Part shown: positions 45,591-57,800 of the stretch, piece after piece
Layout of the letters: each line of letters opens with the position of its first letter
Numbering within the stretch: position 1 is the stretch's first letter
NCBI RefSeq assembly: GCF_932526225.1
Contig: NC_064045.1
Coordinates: 3,017,998-3,077,997, forward strand
DNA from: Nematostella vectensis
Lineage: Eukaryota; Cnidaria; Anthozoa; Actiniaria; Edwardsiidae
Direction of reading: 5' to 3'
Length of the DNA stretch: 60,000 bases
Notes under the pieces: generated by a model
The model's input: only the letters and a program-made list of their open reading frames with translations
What the model was told of the DNA's origin: nothing
Database searches by the model: none
Program-made: the position numbers and the translations under genes

Positions 45591-48500
45591 TCAAACACCA
45601 TCATATAGCAGTCTTCTCCTATACCCATCTGTAACCGTCGGAACTGGACATTAAGAACCGTGCGGTTAGAAAAATGTAGAAACAAATGCAATACTGAGAG
45701 GAAAACTATCAGGTTATGACACCAGCCAAAAAGTAGGCAAAAAAAAAATGAAACGAAACGAAAACGATCGAGCGAAGGCAACATGAGAACGAATACATGA
45801 TGAAAGGCATGGACTTATAAGTATTTATTAAGAAATAAAGAAATAATACATTTTAAATAATAATGAACGTAGTGTAAATATGAGAAAAGGTAACTTAAAC
45901 CGAAGGTTAGTTTTGCAAGCAAAGTACTTACAACCGGTAAATCAAACTGAACACAACTAGCATGACAGGCCCGTACGGCAGCGCTCTAAGCTTGTAGCTT
46001 ATCTCTGCTGACTGTCTTCCCTGAGCAGCTGCGATTGAAGTATGTATGTCGATCTATATTTATAGAGTGCGTTACGTGAAGAATAAGTATGTGACAGGAA
46101 ATGAGATCATAAGTACTAATCTGATAACAAAATTGACGAATCTTAAGCGTCACGCGTTATGGATGTAACAACAGGAATTAGAAGAACGAACTAGAATTCC
46201 AACAAGTGTAACTGTGACAGAACAGCTAAAGGACCTAAATCTAGTTACAGAGCAAAAACATAGTTAAAGCACGAACGTAAAACGTTATTATAACAAAAAA
46301 TGAAATGGACTCTAAAAGTGATAAAAGATAAACGTGCTACAAAAACAGATCGAGTGTTTAAACTTAAAGTGTTTACTAACAAGACAAACAAACATCTTTT
46401 TATCACGATAAGAAAACAGGATATGATTAATTTTAGCACGTTGAAAGTAAATACCTAAATGGGAACGGATCAAATTAGAATCACGTTTGAGAAACAATTG
46501 GTAAAATACGTGAAACAATTATAATCGCAATCCAAAAATCGCTGACTCAAAATCTTTGCAAAATCTAAAATAACCAAAAATACCATGCGGTCACACATCA
46601 CTAACATTATCATGTTACACATCACTAACGTTATTATGTCCATCAGATGCCATCATATAGCAGTCTTCCCCTATACCCATCACTAAAATTATCATGTTAC
46701 ACATCACTAACAGTATCATGTCCATCAGACGCCATCATATAGCAGTCTTACCCTGTACCAATCATCAACATTACCATGTCCAACATACACCATCATATAG
46801 CAGTCTTCTCCTATACCCATCACTAACATTATCATGTCCATCAGACGCCATCATATAGTAGTCTTACCCTATACCCATCACTAACATTATCATGTCCCTT
46901 AGATGCCATCATATAGCAGTCTTACCCTATACCCATCACTAACATCATCATGTCCCTTAGATGCCATCATATAGCAGTCTTACCCTATACCCATCACTAA
47001 CATTATCATGTCCCTTAGATGCCATCATATAGCAGTCTTACCCTATACCCATCACTAACATTATCATGTCCCTTAGATGCCATCATATAGCAGTCTTACC
47101 CTATACCCATCACTAACATTATCGTGTCCCTTAGATGCCATCATATAGCAGTCTTACCCTATACCCATCACTAACATTATCGTGTCCATCAGATGCCATC
47201 ATATAGCAGTCTTACCCTATACCCATCACTAACATCATCATGTCCTTCAGATGCCATCATATAGCAGTCTTACCCTATACCCATCACTAACATTATCGAG
47301 TAAGTACGCAGCTGCTTTGTCTCCTATTATCTTTCTTCTACAAAGGGGTTCTATTGTCTCTATTATTCTCGTTCTTTGTGTCGAGGTGCGGATATTGTTC
47401 ATTTGCCCAATCAAATTGCATCTTGTAAGAGCTGCGTACTGACCCACATTATCATGTCACACATCACTAACATTATCATGTCCAACAGATGCCATCATAT
47501 AGCAGTCTTACCCTATACCCATCACTAACATCATCATGTCCATCAGACGCCATCATATAGGAGTCTTACCCTATACCCATCACTAACATCATCATGTCCT
47601 TCAGATGCCATCATATAGCAGTCTTACCCTATACCCATCACTAACATCATCATGTCCTTCAGATGCCATCATATAGGAGTCTTACCCTATACCCATCACT
47701 AACATTATCACGTCCCTCAGATGCCATCATATAGGAGTCTTACCCTATACCCATCACTAACATTATCGTGTCCCTTAGATGCCATCATATAGCAGTCTTA
47801 CCCTATACCCATCACTAACATTATCATGTCCAACAGATGCCATCATATAGCAGTCTTACCCTATACCCATCACTAACATTATCATGTCCATCAGACGCCA
47901 TCATATAGGAGTCTTACCCTATACCCATCACTAACATCATCATGTCCTTCAGATGCCATCATATAGCAGTCTTACCCTATACCCATCACTAACATCATCA
48001 TGTCCTTCAGATGCCATCATATAGGAGTCTTACCCTATACCCATCACTAACATTATCACGTCCCTCAGATGCCATCATATAGGAGTCTTACCCTATACCC
48101 ATCACTAACATTATCGTGTCCCTTAGATGCCATCATATAGCAGTCTTACCCTATACCCATCACTAACATTATCATGTCCAACAGATGCCATCATATAGCA
48201 GTCTTACCCTATACCCATCACTAACATTATCATGTCCATCAGACGCCATCATATAGGAGTCTTACCCTATACCCATCACTAACATTATCATGTCCATCAG
48301 ATGCCATCATATATCTGCCTTACCTTGTGCATAGTGCTCACGACAACTTTCTGGAACTGTGCTGTGTGTCATCATTAACTATAAGCAAAATTCAGAAATA
48401 AAGATTTTAGAAGAATGAAGTCAATACACTTCCAAGCCATTGTTTAGTGAACCTCAGACTCGTTTCATCCATAAATCAATACCTTGAAGCAAGAACTTGC

Positions 48501-48664
48501 AAAGAATTGTCTCAGATCCTGTCCATGTATTGTCTCAAGAAATCGTCGCAAGGGGAGAATATGTGTGAGAGGCGCTTGCCTGGAATGGTCAATAACAAAT
48601 ATCATCCTCATCATTACACCACAACAATCATAGCCACCACAATCAGCACTATAACAATCATCAC

Positions 48665-48742
<78 letters not shown>

Positions 48743-48774
48743 TGTCATCATCATCATCATCATCATCATCATTG

Positions 48775-48832
<58 letters not shown>

Positions 48833-51800
48833 TGTCATTATTGCCAAGAAAGGACTGGATAATCATCATAAATATCATAATCATAATCCGCATTATTATC
48901 ATCATGATTATCAATATGAAAATCATCATTGTAATCATTATCATTATCATAATTATCATCAATATCATATTCATCATTATCATCATTTTTAGAATCATCA
49001 TTATCATTTATTTCTTCTCACCATGAAGTCAAAAAGTCCTCCACAATGTGATGTATGCGGTCAGGTCTAGGTAACCGGATGTCTTTCTCAACATTCATCC
49101 CTGAAAACATACAGATATTTCTCATAACTTTGAAAACAATAACAAAAGTTAGAGTACTCACCACCAAGTGGCTATGTTTTATAATACTCACTTTGGGGTC
49201 TATGGTATAACACTTATTCTTAGAAGACTATGTCATAATACCCATTTTTAGGATCTGGTACAACACTAACTTGTAAGTGGCCATTTCATACATCTTAAGG
49301 TCTATGGTTTAACACTTCCCATGCAGCTATGTGATAATACTCACTCTAGGGGTCTATGGTATAACACTTATTTCTTATGCCATTATACTCAGTCTTGGGG
49401 TCTATGGTATAACACTTATTCCTAAGTGACTATGCCATAATACTCACTCTTGGGGTCTATGGTATAATACTTATTCCTATACGTGACTATGCCATAATAC
49501 TCACTCTTGGGGTCTATGGTATAATACTTATTCCTATACGTGACTATGCCATAATACTCACTCTTGGGGTCTATGGTATAATACTTATTCCTATACGTGA
49601 CTATGCCATAATACTCACTCTTGGGGTCTATGGTATAATACTTATTCCTATACGTGACTATGCCATAATACTCACTCTTGGGGTCTATGGTATAATACTT
49701 ATTCCTATACGTGACTATGCCATAATACTCACTCTTGGGGTCTATGGTATAATACTTATTCCTATACGTGACTATGCCATAATACTCACTCTTGGGGTCT
49801 ATGGTATAATACTTATTCCTATACGTGACTATGCCATAATACTCACTCTTGGGGTGTTTCTTGTAGAAGTAGAAGACGGGGTGAAGGAAGTTGGACATAT
49901 GGGCCTCTGTCGCCTCCCCATGTGCACGATCTGGTCGAAAGATATCTTTGCTGCATATGGCAAAAGAAAAAATAGATCATCAAAGGAAATATTAATTTTA
50001 AGCCAGGATTTGTTGTTGTTTAGGTGGCTGTAGCAACAGATATTATACAAAACTGGGCAAAATCCAGTGATTTTAAGAGCTGTAGCAGGCCTTGAATTAT
50101 TGGGAGGGGGGACGATGACACAGCCATGCACCTTCTGGTCTGGTCATTTATTTATAATTTTCAAAAATAATAAGGGCTCCCCAGCCCCTGATATGGGAAA
50201 AAGTGTATACTTTTCCATAGCCTACTAATAGATCATTTAGTAGTTTGCACTATTTGACACAAAAAAATATGCAGTTCTTAGTTATTCCAAATTGGTACCC
50301 ATTTTACCCAGCTCCAGAGAAGTTCGGGCCGTACTCCATGTTAAGCACAACCATTGGTCCTGGCTTGTAGCCTGTAATCTCTAGAGAACAAGAAAACAAG
50401 ATCAGCACTGCATGGTCAATGATTCCCTGTAATATGATCAGCACGGCATGGTCAATGATTCCCTGTAATATGATCAGCACTGCATGGTCAATGTTTCCTG
50501 TAATATGATCAGCACGGCATGGTCAATGATTCCCTGTAATATGATCAGCACGGCATGGTCAATGATTCCCTGTAATATGATCAGCACAGCATGGTCAATG
50601 ATTCCCTGTAATATGATCAGCACGGCATGGTCAATGATTCCCTGTAATATGATCAGCAAGGCATGGTCAATGATTCCCTGTAAAATGATCAGCACAGAAT
50701 GGTCAATGATTCCCTGTAATATGATCAGCACGGCATGGTCAATGATTCCCTGTAAAATGATCAACACGGCATGGTCAATGATTCCCTGTAATATGATCAG
50801 CACGGCATGGTCAATAATTCCCTGTAAAATGATCAACACGGCATGGTCAATGATTCCCTGTAATATGATCAGCACGGCATGGTCAATGATTCCTCTAATA
50901 TGATCAGCACGGCATGGTCAATGATTCCCTGTAAAATGATCAACACGGCATGGTCAATGATTCCCTGTAATATGATCAGCACGGCATGGTCAATGATTCC
51001 CTGTAATATGATCAGCACGGCATGGTCAATGATTCCCTGTAATATGATCAGCACAGCATGGTCAATGTTTCCTCTAATATGATCAGCACGGCATGGTCAA
51101 TGATTCCCTGTAATATGATCAGCACGGCATGGTCAATGATTCCCTGTAATATGATCAGCACGGCATGGTCAATGATTCCCTGTAATATGATCAGCACGGC
51201 ATGGTAAAAAATTCCCTGTAATATGATCAGCATGGCATGGTCAATGATTCCCTGTAATGTGATCAGACATACTTTTAAAAGCGTTTAATGTTTTGATCGG
51301 GTACTCTTCAAAGTAGTCAACTTTTCCATCTTTACCTGCAAAAGATAAATATGAAGGATGTCAGTGCTTTTAAGCACTTAAAAGAGTGGTGACATATATG
51401 GGCGTCATTGCTTGACAAATAAAAGTTCAATAGGTTATTGGGTAAACTCTACCAAGAACAGACTATAAAAATTTGAAGATGTGAAGCGCTAGAGAACAAA
51501 ACTAAAGAAGTGCAATCTGGATCATGTTGAAGTGATTTCAAACAAAGGGAAATTTGCATACATATCAACAAAACAAGAGAATATTATGTCTGTCTATAAC
51601 TGTGTAAAAAAAACAAATCCTGAAAATTGCCTGAAACAGGGTCAAAATCACCCTTCCCAAGGTCCTTTGCATAATCCTTCCCATGATGCATAGTAAAGAG
51701 CTTTGGTCTATTTATTCGAGACGGCCTGGGACAAGCACTGGAACTTCACTGCTTCACATCTTGTGGGCATGCTCCAAATAAGGAGCTGCAAATAGTACTT

Positions 51801-54800
51801 AATAGGATGCCTAACACAGGCTTATAACAGGCCTGGTGCATGATGGGTATTTTAAGGTAATAGGTAGTTTAAAGTTACAGTATGATATCTTAGATAAAAA
51901 GCTTACGGAAGACAATGACATCGCCGAGGACTCCAAACATCTGGTAGATTCCCTACAAGACCAACAGAATAACATCATCAGTAATCAAGATACATGGAGC
52001 AGTCGAAACGTAAAGACAATGGTTATCACGGTGTTCATGAAGTAAGGGGAGACATGCAAGGGGACAGGGGATCCTAGGGGAAACAGTTATCACACACACT
52101 ATAGAGATTGAAACTTGTAACAAAAAATTGGGGCAGCTAAGGCCAGTCAAGGAGAGATTAGAGGAGAGATAAGAGTTAAGGATACTCTAGACAAACTTAT
52201 TTTCATGGATACTCTTCTTTGCAACTTGCATGGAGGCAGGTAAGGGGAGTCAAGGAGAGAGGGTAGTAGACAGGGATATTCTTGCAACTGGGAGGGAGGC
52301 CAAGGCTGGTTAAGGAAGATAAGAGTAGACAAATTCATTGTGTCAACTGGCAGAGACGGGGAAGGGCAGTTAAGGAGAGGGAGGAGTAGACAATGCCATT
52401 AATACACTCGTTTATGGCCATTTTAGGCAGGACATTTTGAGGGGCTGTTCATAATAATGAAGCAAAAGAATAGAAATAAACTCGAAAGGGAAGCAAGTGA
52501 GGAAGTACAGGGAGGGGGGAACAAGGCAGGAAAAATGGTAATCATACTCACAGAAGCCTCATTGATGCGTTTTATAATGTGATTCATAAGGTCAAGGTAC
52601 GGTATAGTAATGTGTGACCAGATGACCTTGTTAAACTTCCACTCAAGATGATGGAACAATGCACGTGCTGGGGATAAACAAAGGTATGTAGGTTGATGAG
52701 ATCAAGTGTTGCAAGAGACAGTGCAATCCTGTCACTAGCCCAAACCAGAAACCAGAAACCATTTTTTTTCAACATATGATAAAGAGTGAATCTCCCATGT
52801 CTTTATTATTAGATGAAGATGTTATCAGATGTTAACAACAATGGATGATGGAAAAACATTTCTATATCTTTTATTCTTGACTTCTTTTCTTACTAAGGTT
52901 AAGGATTTGTCGGAATACGTACTGGTGTAGCGGAACCCATGGATGAATCCTCCAGCAGACTTACGAAAATCCACAGAATGAGTGTTAGTTCCAGCTATAA
53001 GATAAAACACAAGTCAGTCCAAGTGTTAACTGTTTATGACATCCTTAGACAAGCAAAACCCTGTAACTCACCAAAGAACATCCCAGGAACAGAGACAGAC
53101 TCGTAGTTCGGATAGACCTCAGGGTATTTCTTGGAGCGCTTGCCCATGCATGGTTTCGGAAGAGATGAGTTGTCAAAGATTGAAAAATCAAACTGCAAGA
53201 AAGAAGGAATTTTCAGGTATGAGTTAATCATATAACACTTAAGGAAAATGATTTCTTACGTTACCTTGAATCCGAGACAGCGAATGATGCGGTCATAGGG
53301 ATCACGCATTGCATAGTTGTCAGCTGTAGAGAAAGAAAATATGGACTATTGATGCTATAAACCAGTTGGTTTGGTGATTGAGAGCAGCGGCAGCACATGG
53401 GGAGAGGCAGGGGCGCTATCAGAGGGGGGACGGCACTCCTCACTTCACAGACACAAGGGGTTGATCCAGACCTAAATATGACTGATTTGAAATGGTCACG
53501 GTCATGCCCGATTTGGGGCTTTTGCACCTACCCCCTACTTTTGGGACGGCTCCCCTTCCCCTGGAGACTAATGATTGACTGCCTGACTAACTAAATGGCC
53601 AAAGGCTTCACTTATAATCATAATTGAATTACTAAAAAACTAGAATACTGACGGACAACAAATAGGCTTTTACTGTAGGATCTGTTGTATTGTGACACCG
53701 CATTTTCAAAACATTGATTTGTTTTTGTCTTTTGTGATTTTCTGTTCCGGCAGTCAAAATATTCTAAGCCGATCAGATTCTTGCCATCTCGCCTAGTGCA
53801 GTTGCCTGGCATTCTGTCGCGACACTGTCTGGTTTTCGTCCATAGGAAAGCCAGGGAAGTGCACAAGGTGAGACTCTGATTGGCTCAGAATGGTTTGACT
53901 GACAAAACAGAAAACCAAAACAAATCGTGTTTTGAAAACATGGGTCGCAATACAATGGATTCGACAGTAAACAGCTGAATGGACTGATGGCAAAACCGAC
54001 TCTTTGACCGGATAGGTGAACATGCATAACGTAACCTGACTGAAGATGTCTGGCTTAGTTGCATAAACAAAATACACGAAGAAAAAACAAAATACAGGAG
54101 AAAATACAAAATACAGAAGAAAATAAGACAAATAAAAATACTGTTTCACTGGTTATAATCAAGCGGCAGTAAAAAGTGACAGACAGCTTAACAGACCGAT
54201 AGATGTCAAAAGAATGACTGCTGTTTTAAGTGATAGTCTCCTTTATTCCTAAAACTCGAGCCCATGATGTCACAGGACGTCTTACAAATATGGCCAATCA
54301 TACAACACCTCCCTTCATAATGTCACAGGACATCTTACTAATGTGGCCCATCCTACAACACCTACATTCAAGTTTACACTAGGGTGGTTCAACAGTAAAC
54401 TTGATAACAAACAAATAGTAACAAAATTGTTCTTTCACTTTCTAATCTACCTTCTCTAATAATAAACCATGTCTGGCCGCTGGTTCAATCTAACCAGTCT
54501 GCCTGACTTACGAACTGTTGTAACGCATGGATTGGGGTAGGTAGCAACTGGATAAGGGGCTTGGACGTGGTGTTTCTGTGATGGAACTGGATCTCCGCAA
54601 TTGGCGGCTGGTAGTGGGTCATTGGCCAAGCTCTTGGTAGCCTCGTCGGTCTTCTCTCCTAGGTGGATGAGATGGCGTCTGTTTCGGCGGACACTGGATC
54701 CTGCATCTGTGAGAACCTAGCAGGATCTGGGATTGCTTAGCCTCTTTTGTACTTCTCCAAATCTTCCTTGGTCTGTGACGTACACTTTATCTCCTTCCTC

Positions 54801-57800
54801 CAGGGCTGGGAGTGATATAACCCGGTGCCGCAAGTTGTAGCTTCTTGTCTAGGCCTCTCTGTATGCCTCTTCTTTAGCTTTTATCTTTTCTTTGTCGATC
54901 TTTGTGGTTTGCATTGCTTCTGGAGGTGCTGGCAGTCTGGTACTGAGCTTCCGGTTCATCAGAATTTGACTTTAAGACAGACTCACTTTGCTCCTCAACT
55001 TCATCGACAAGCTTTAAATCTTCCAGCGTTGGCTTGCTTGTCAGGGCACGTGACAGGGCGTCCGCTGTGTTCTGGTGGACCCCCTGAACATACTTCACGT
55101 CTGGTGCGTAACTTGCCATCCTCAGTCGAGACCTGAGGATTCTTGGCGGGAGCTTTGATAGATCGGTGCTTGAGAGTAAGGTTACTAACGGGCAGTTATC
55201 TAATTCTAAAGAGAATGTTGTTTCCATGATGTAATCTGAGAACTTGACACACACCCGTGTGGCTGCTAGTGCTTTCTTTTCGATTACAGCGCACCGCTTC
55301 TCTGCATCTGTGAGTGAACGGGAAGCGTAAGCTATAGGGCGGCGGTCGTCAAGGTCATCAATCTGCATAAAGACCGCTCCAAGTCCATCTTGACATGCGT
55401 CTGGGGCGACAATGCTTCTCTTTTCAAAGGCATAGTGTTCTAGGACTTCAGTAGATGCCAGCTTCTTCTTGATCTCTTTGAAAGCCTTTTTTTGTGGCTG
55501 ATCCAAAAGCCATTGTTGCCCCTTTCTTAGCAGCTGGTCTTGGCAAGGTCTGGAAGGAACTTGGCAAGTTGATTGATCGTGCCGTTGAAGCGCTGTAGCT
55601 CTTTAACTGTGTTGGACCTTGGGAAGTCTTTGATAACTTTGTTCTTCTCTGGGTCAGCTTCATCAGAAACTTAATCTCGTGCTTCGAAAATTCACATTTC
55701 TCGTTCAACATGATTCCCGCCTTGAGGAGACGCTCGAGGACTAGACGTACACGTTTGTTGTGAACTTCTTGCGTTGGTCTATGGATCACGATATCGTCAA
55801 TGTGACATACGATGCCTTCTAAACCTTCCAATGTCATAGACATGGTACGTTGAAGGACTTCTGGGGCAGAGCTTATCCCGAATGGGAGACGATTGAAGCG
55901 GAACCGACCAAAGGGGGTCACAAAGGTGGTAAGGTGAGCTTAGATTCGTCGTCGAGGGGAATCTGCCAGAAATAGTTGGCATCAAGCTTCAAGAAGATCT
56001 GGCTTTCTTTCGTTGATTTCCTTCTTCAAGGGCTTGTTAAGCGAGGTGAGGTTCACACAGATCCTGACGTCTCCATTCCTCTTGGGGCAGTGACCATCCC
56101 CTAGAACCAGTCAGCAGGTGTGGTTACAGGTGATATGACTCTCTGGGCCTTCCCTCCAGCTTCTGTTTTACCTGGGTAACAATGGATGTGGTATACGGCT
56201 TGGAGTGTACAGACAGAATGGTAGTGCGTCTTCTTTCAGCGGTATCTTAAAGGGCTCATCATGCCAAGGCCAAGGAAATTCTTCCCCAAAGTTTGGCACC
56301 TTTTCCATGTTATTTACCTTAGGTGCTGGAACGGGTAATCTAAGCGCCTGGATAGCTGATTTGGACAAAAAGTCAAAATCAGCTATCCAGCTGATTAACA
56401 AGGTTACTCATGACGTAGACATTCTCGTGGTGCGCCTTATCTCTGACATGAAATGTTGCGTTCGTAATCTGCCCCTTCATGAGGTGAGACAGTTTTACTC
56501 CACCGGGACTTCTTAACTTCAGTCTTAACTTCATCGAGCTGCATGTTTTGATCCAAGGTGTTGGGTCGCTGACGACTGTCACCTTAGACCCTATTGACAA
56601 GCAATTACACTGACCAGAAGTTCTCGCTGATACAGTTTACTACGCCCATCGTGTAGAAGGTGGCAAAGTCGCTGTCCTCATCTTAATCCACTTCATGGAT
56701 TTGTTTAGCTGATTGGCACACTGTTGCGAAATGGCCGCTCTTCTAACAGTGTCTTCCACCAGCGGCAACGCGGAATCTGCTGCTGGTTTCTGGCGGTTGT
56801 GTGGATTTTCCGAAATGGCCAGAAACTTTCTGTTGCCTCTGGGAGCACCTCTTTTCTTTGCAGGATTTTTGCGCCCTTTGTCTGTGTGGTGGATGTTCGG
56901 GTTAAGGTTTCCTGAAATCTCTGCAACTCGTAAACTCTCTACTGCCCTAGCAAGGTCTGGAACAGGTCTTTCTCGCAGTAGCCGCGACAGTCTCGCCTGC
57001 AACTGAAGTCGTACTAGTTTTCCACTACATCCCCCCCTAGTAAAGATAGTTTGAGGGGCAGGTATCTGATATGTAGCAATAATTTACAAATAAATGCAGT
57101 GCACAATGTGTTAAGCTTAACAAAATCCACGAAACCCACAAATATAGCGAAAAACACTAAAATACGTTTCAGCTGCCGCGGGAATTGTGTTGTTTGTTAT
57201 TTTAGCGTTGCGTACCTGTGGATAAACCCAGTTCGCGCGCGATCGCTGTATCGCTGTGTCAAACAATCTCGTTCCCAGAGTCCTTATTTCTGCGCAGAAA
57301 AAAAGGATTCTGGGGACGAAATTGTCTTTGGCAGTTTACTTGTGTGGCGAAAACGTAGTACTTTTTCTTTTTTCAAACGGCTCTCTTTTCTCGCTTGTTC
57401 TTGAATGATGACGATGGTTGCCTTGGTCGTTCGTCTTTCTGTCTCGAAATCGACAAATTTTGTCCTCTTTTTCCACTGTCCCTTCGTCCTGACTCAGCTG
57501 TTCCTCTTCGCGGATGTACTGTAAGGTCTTGGGATGATTGAGACTGATTTTGGCGTTAATGTTCGGCGTTTTACGGCTCACAATCCACGGAGCGAAGCAA
57601 ACTATTATTAGCCTGCGAGGTGGAAAGTCTGCAAGGCTGTCATCGGCGCATAGTAATCTGTTATATAAATTAAAAATAAGAGATAACAGATTACTTACCT
57701 TGCTTCGAAAACTGATAGTTCTGAATTTTAGACCACGAAAAATTTTGAAATCCGTATCGAATGCGCCGGTGACAGCCTCGCGCTATAAGTTGTTTGCTTA

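Larger units (their letters stand above)
54213..57006 (-). mobile_element. Degenerate Ty3/gypsy element in a FOXRED2-like intron
   Basis: Read on the minus strand, the order is gag end with a broken zinc-knuckle region (57002-56640), protease/RT linker (56600-56168), RT (about 56100-55640), RNase H (about 55506-54990), integrase C-terminal tail (about 54830-54480) and probable 3' LTR. The integrase core is missing. The whole element lies in the 4.8-kb intron between exons 58229-58116 and 53323-53265 and is in the same orientation as the gene. Confidence 0.85.

Noticed and set aside
45293-45784. A 163-codon minus-strand frame
   Set aside because: Most of it is degenerate ATC-repeat translation. 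Only the 45591-45643 part joins in phase to the FOXRED2-like gene, in a different frame.
47247-47447. A 66-codon minus-strand frame
   Set aside because: It is the MITE insertion read together with a flanking satellite unit.
46600-48318. CRISPR-like array of repeats
   Set aside because: Units are directly adjacent without unique spacers and lie in a eukaryotic intron.
48447-49026. Long frames rich in Ile, Asp, Ser or Met over the CAT repeat
   Set aside because: They are translations of the triplet repeat. Only the minus-strand part at 48579-48483 is a real exon.
50474-51233. Open frames of more than 100 codons on both strands
   Set aside because: The 36-bp unit is a multiple of three without stops, so open frames are automatic and lie inside an intron.
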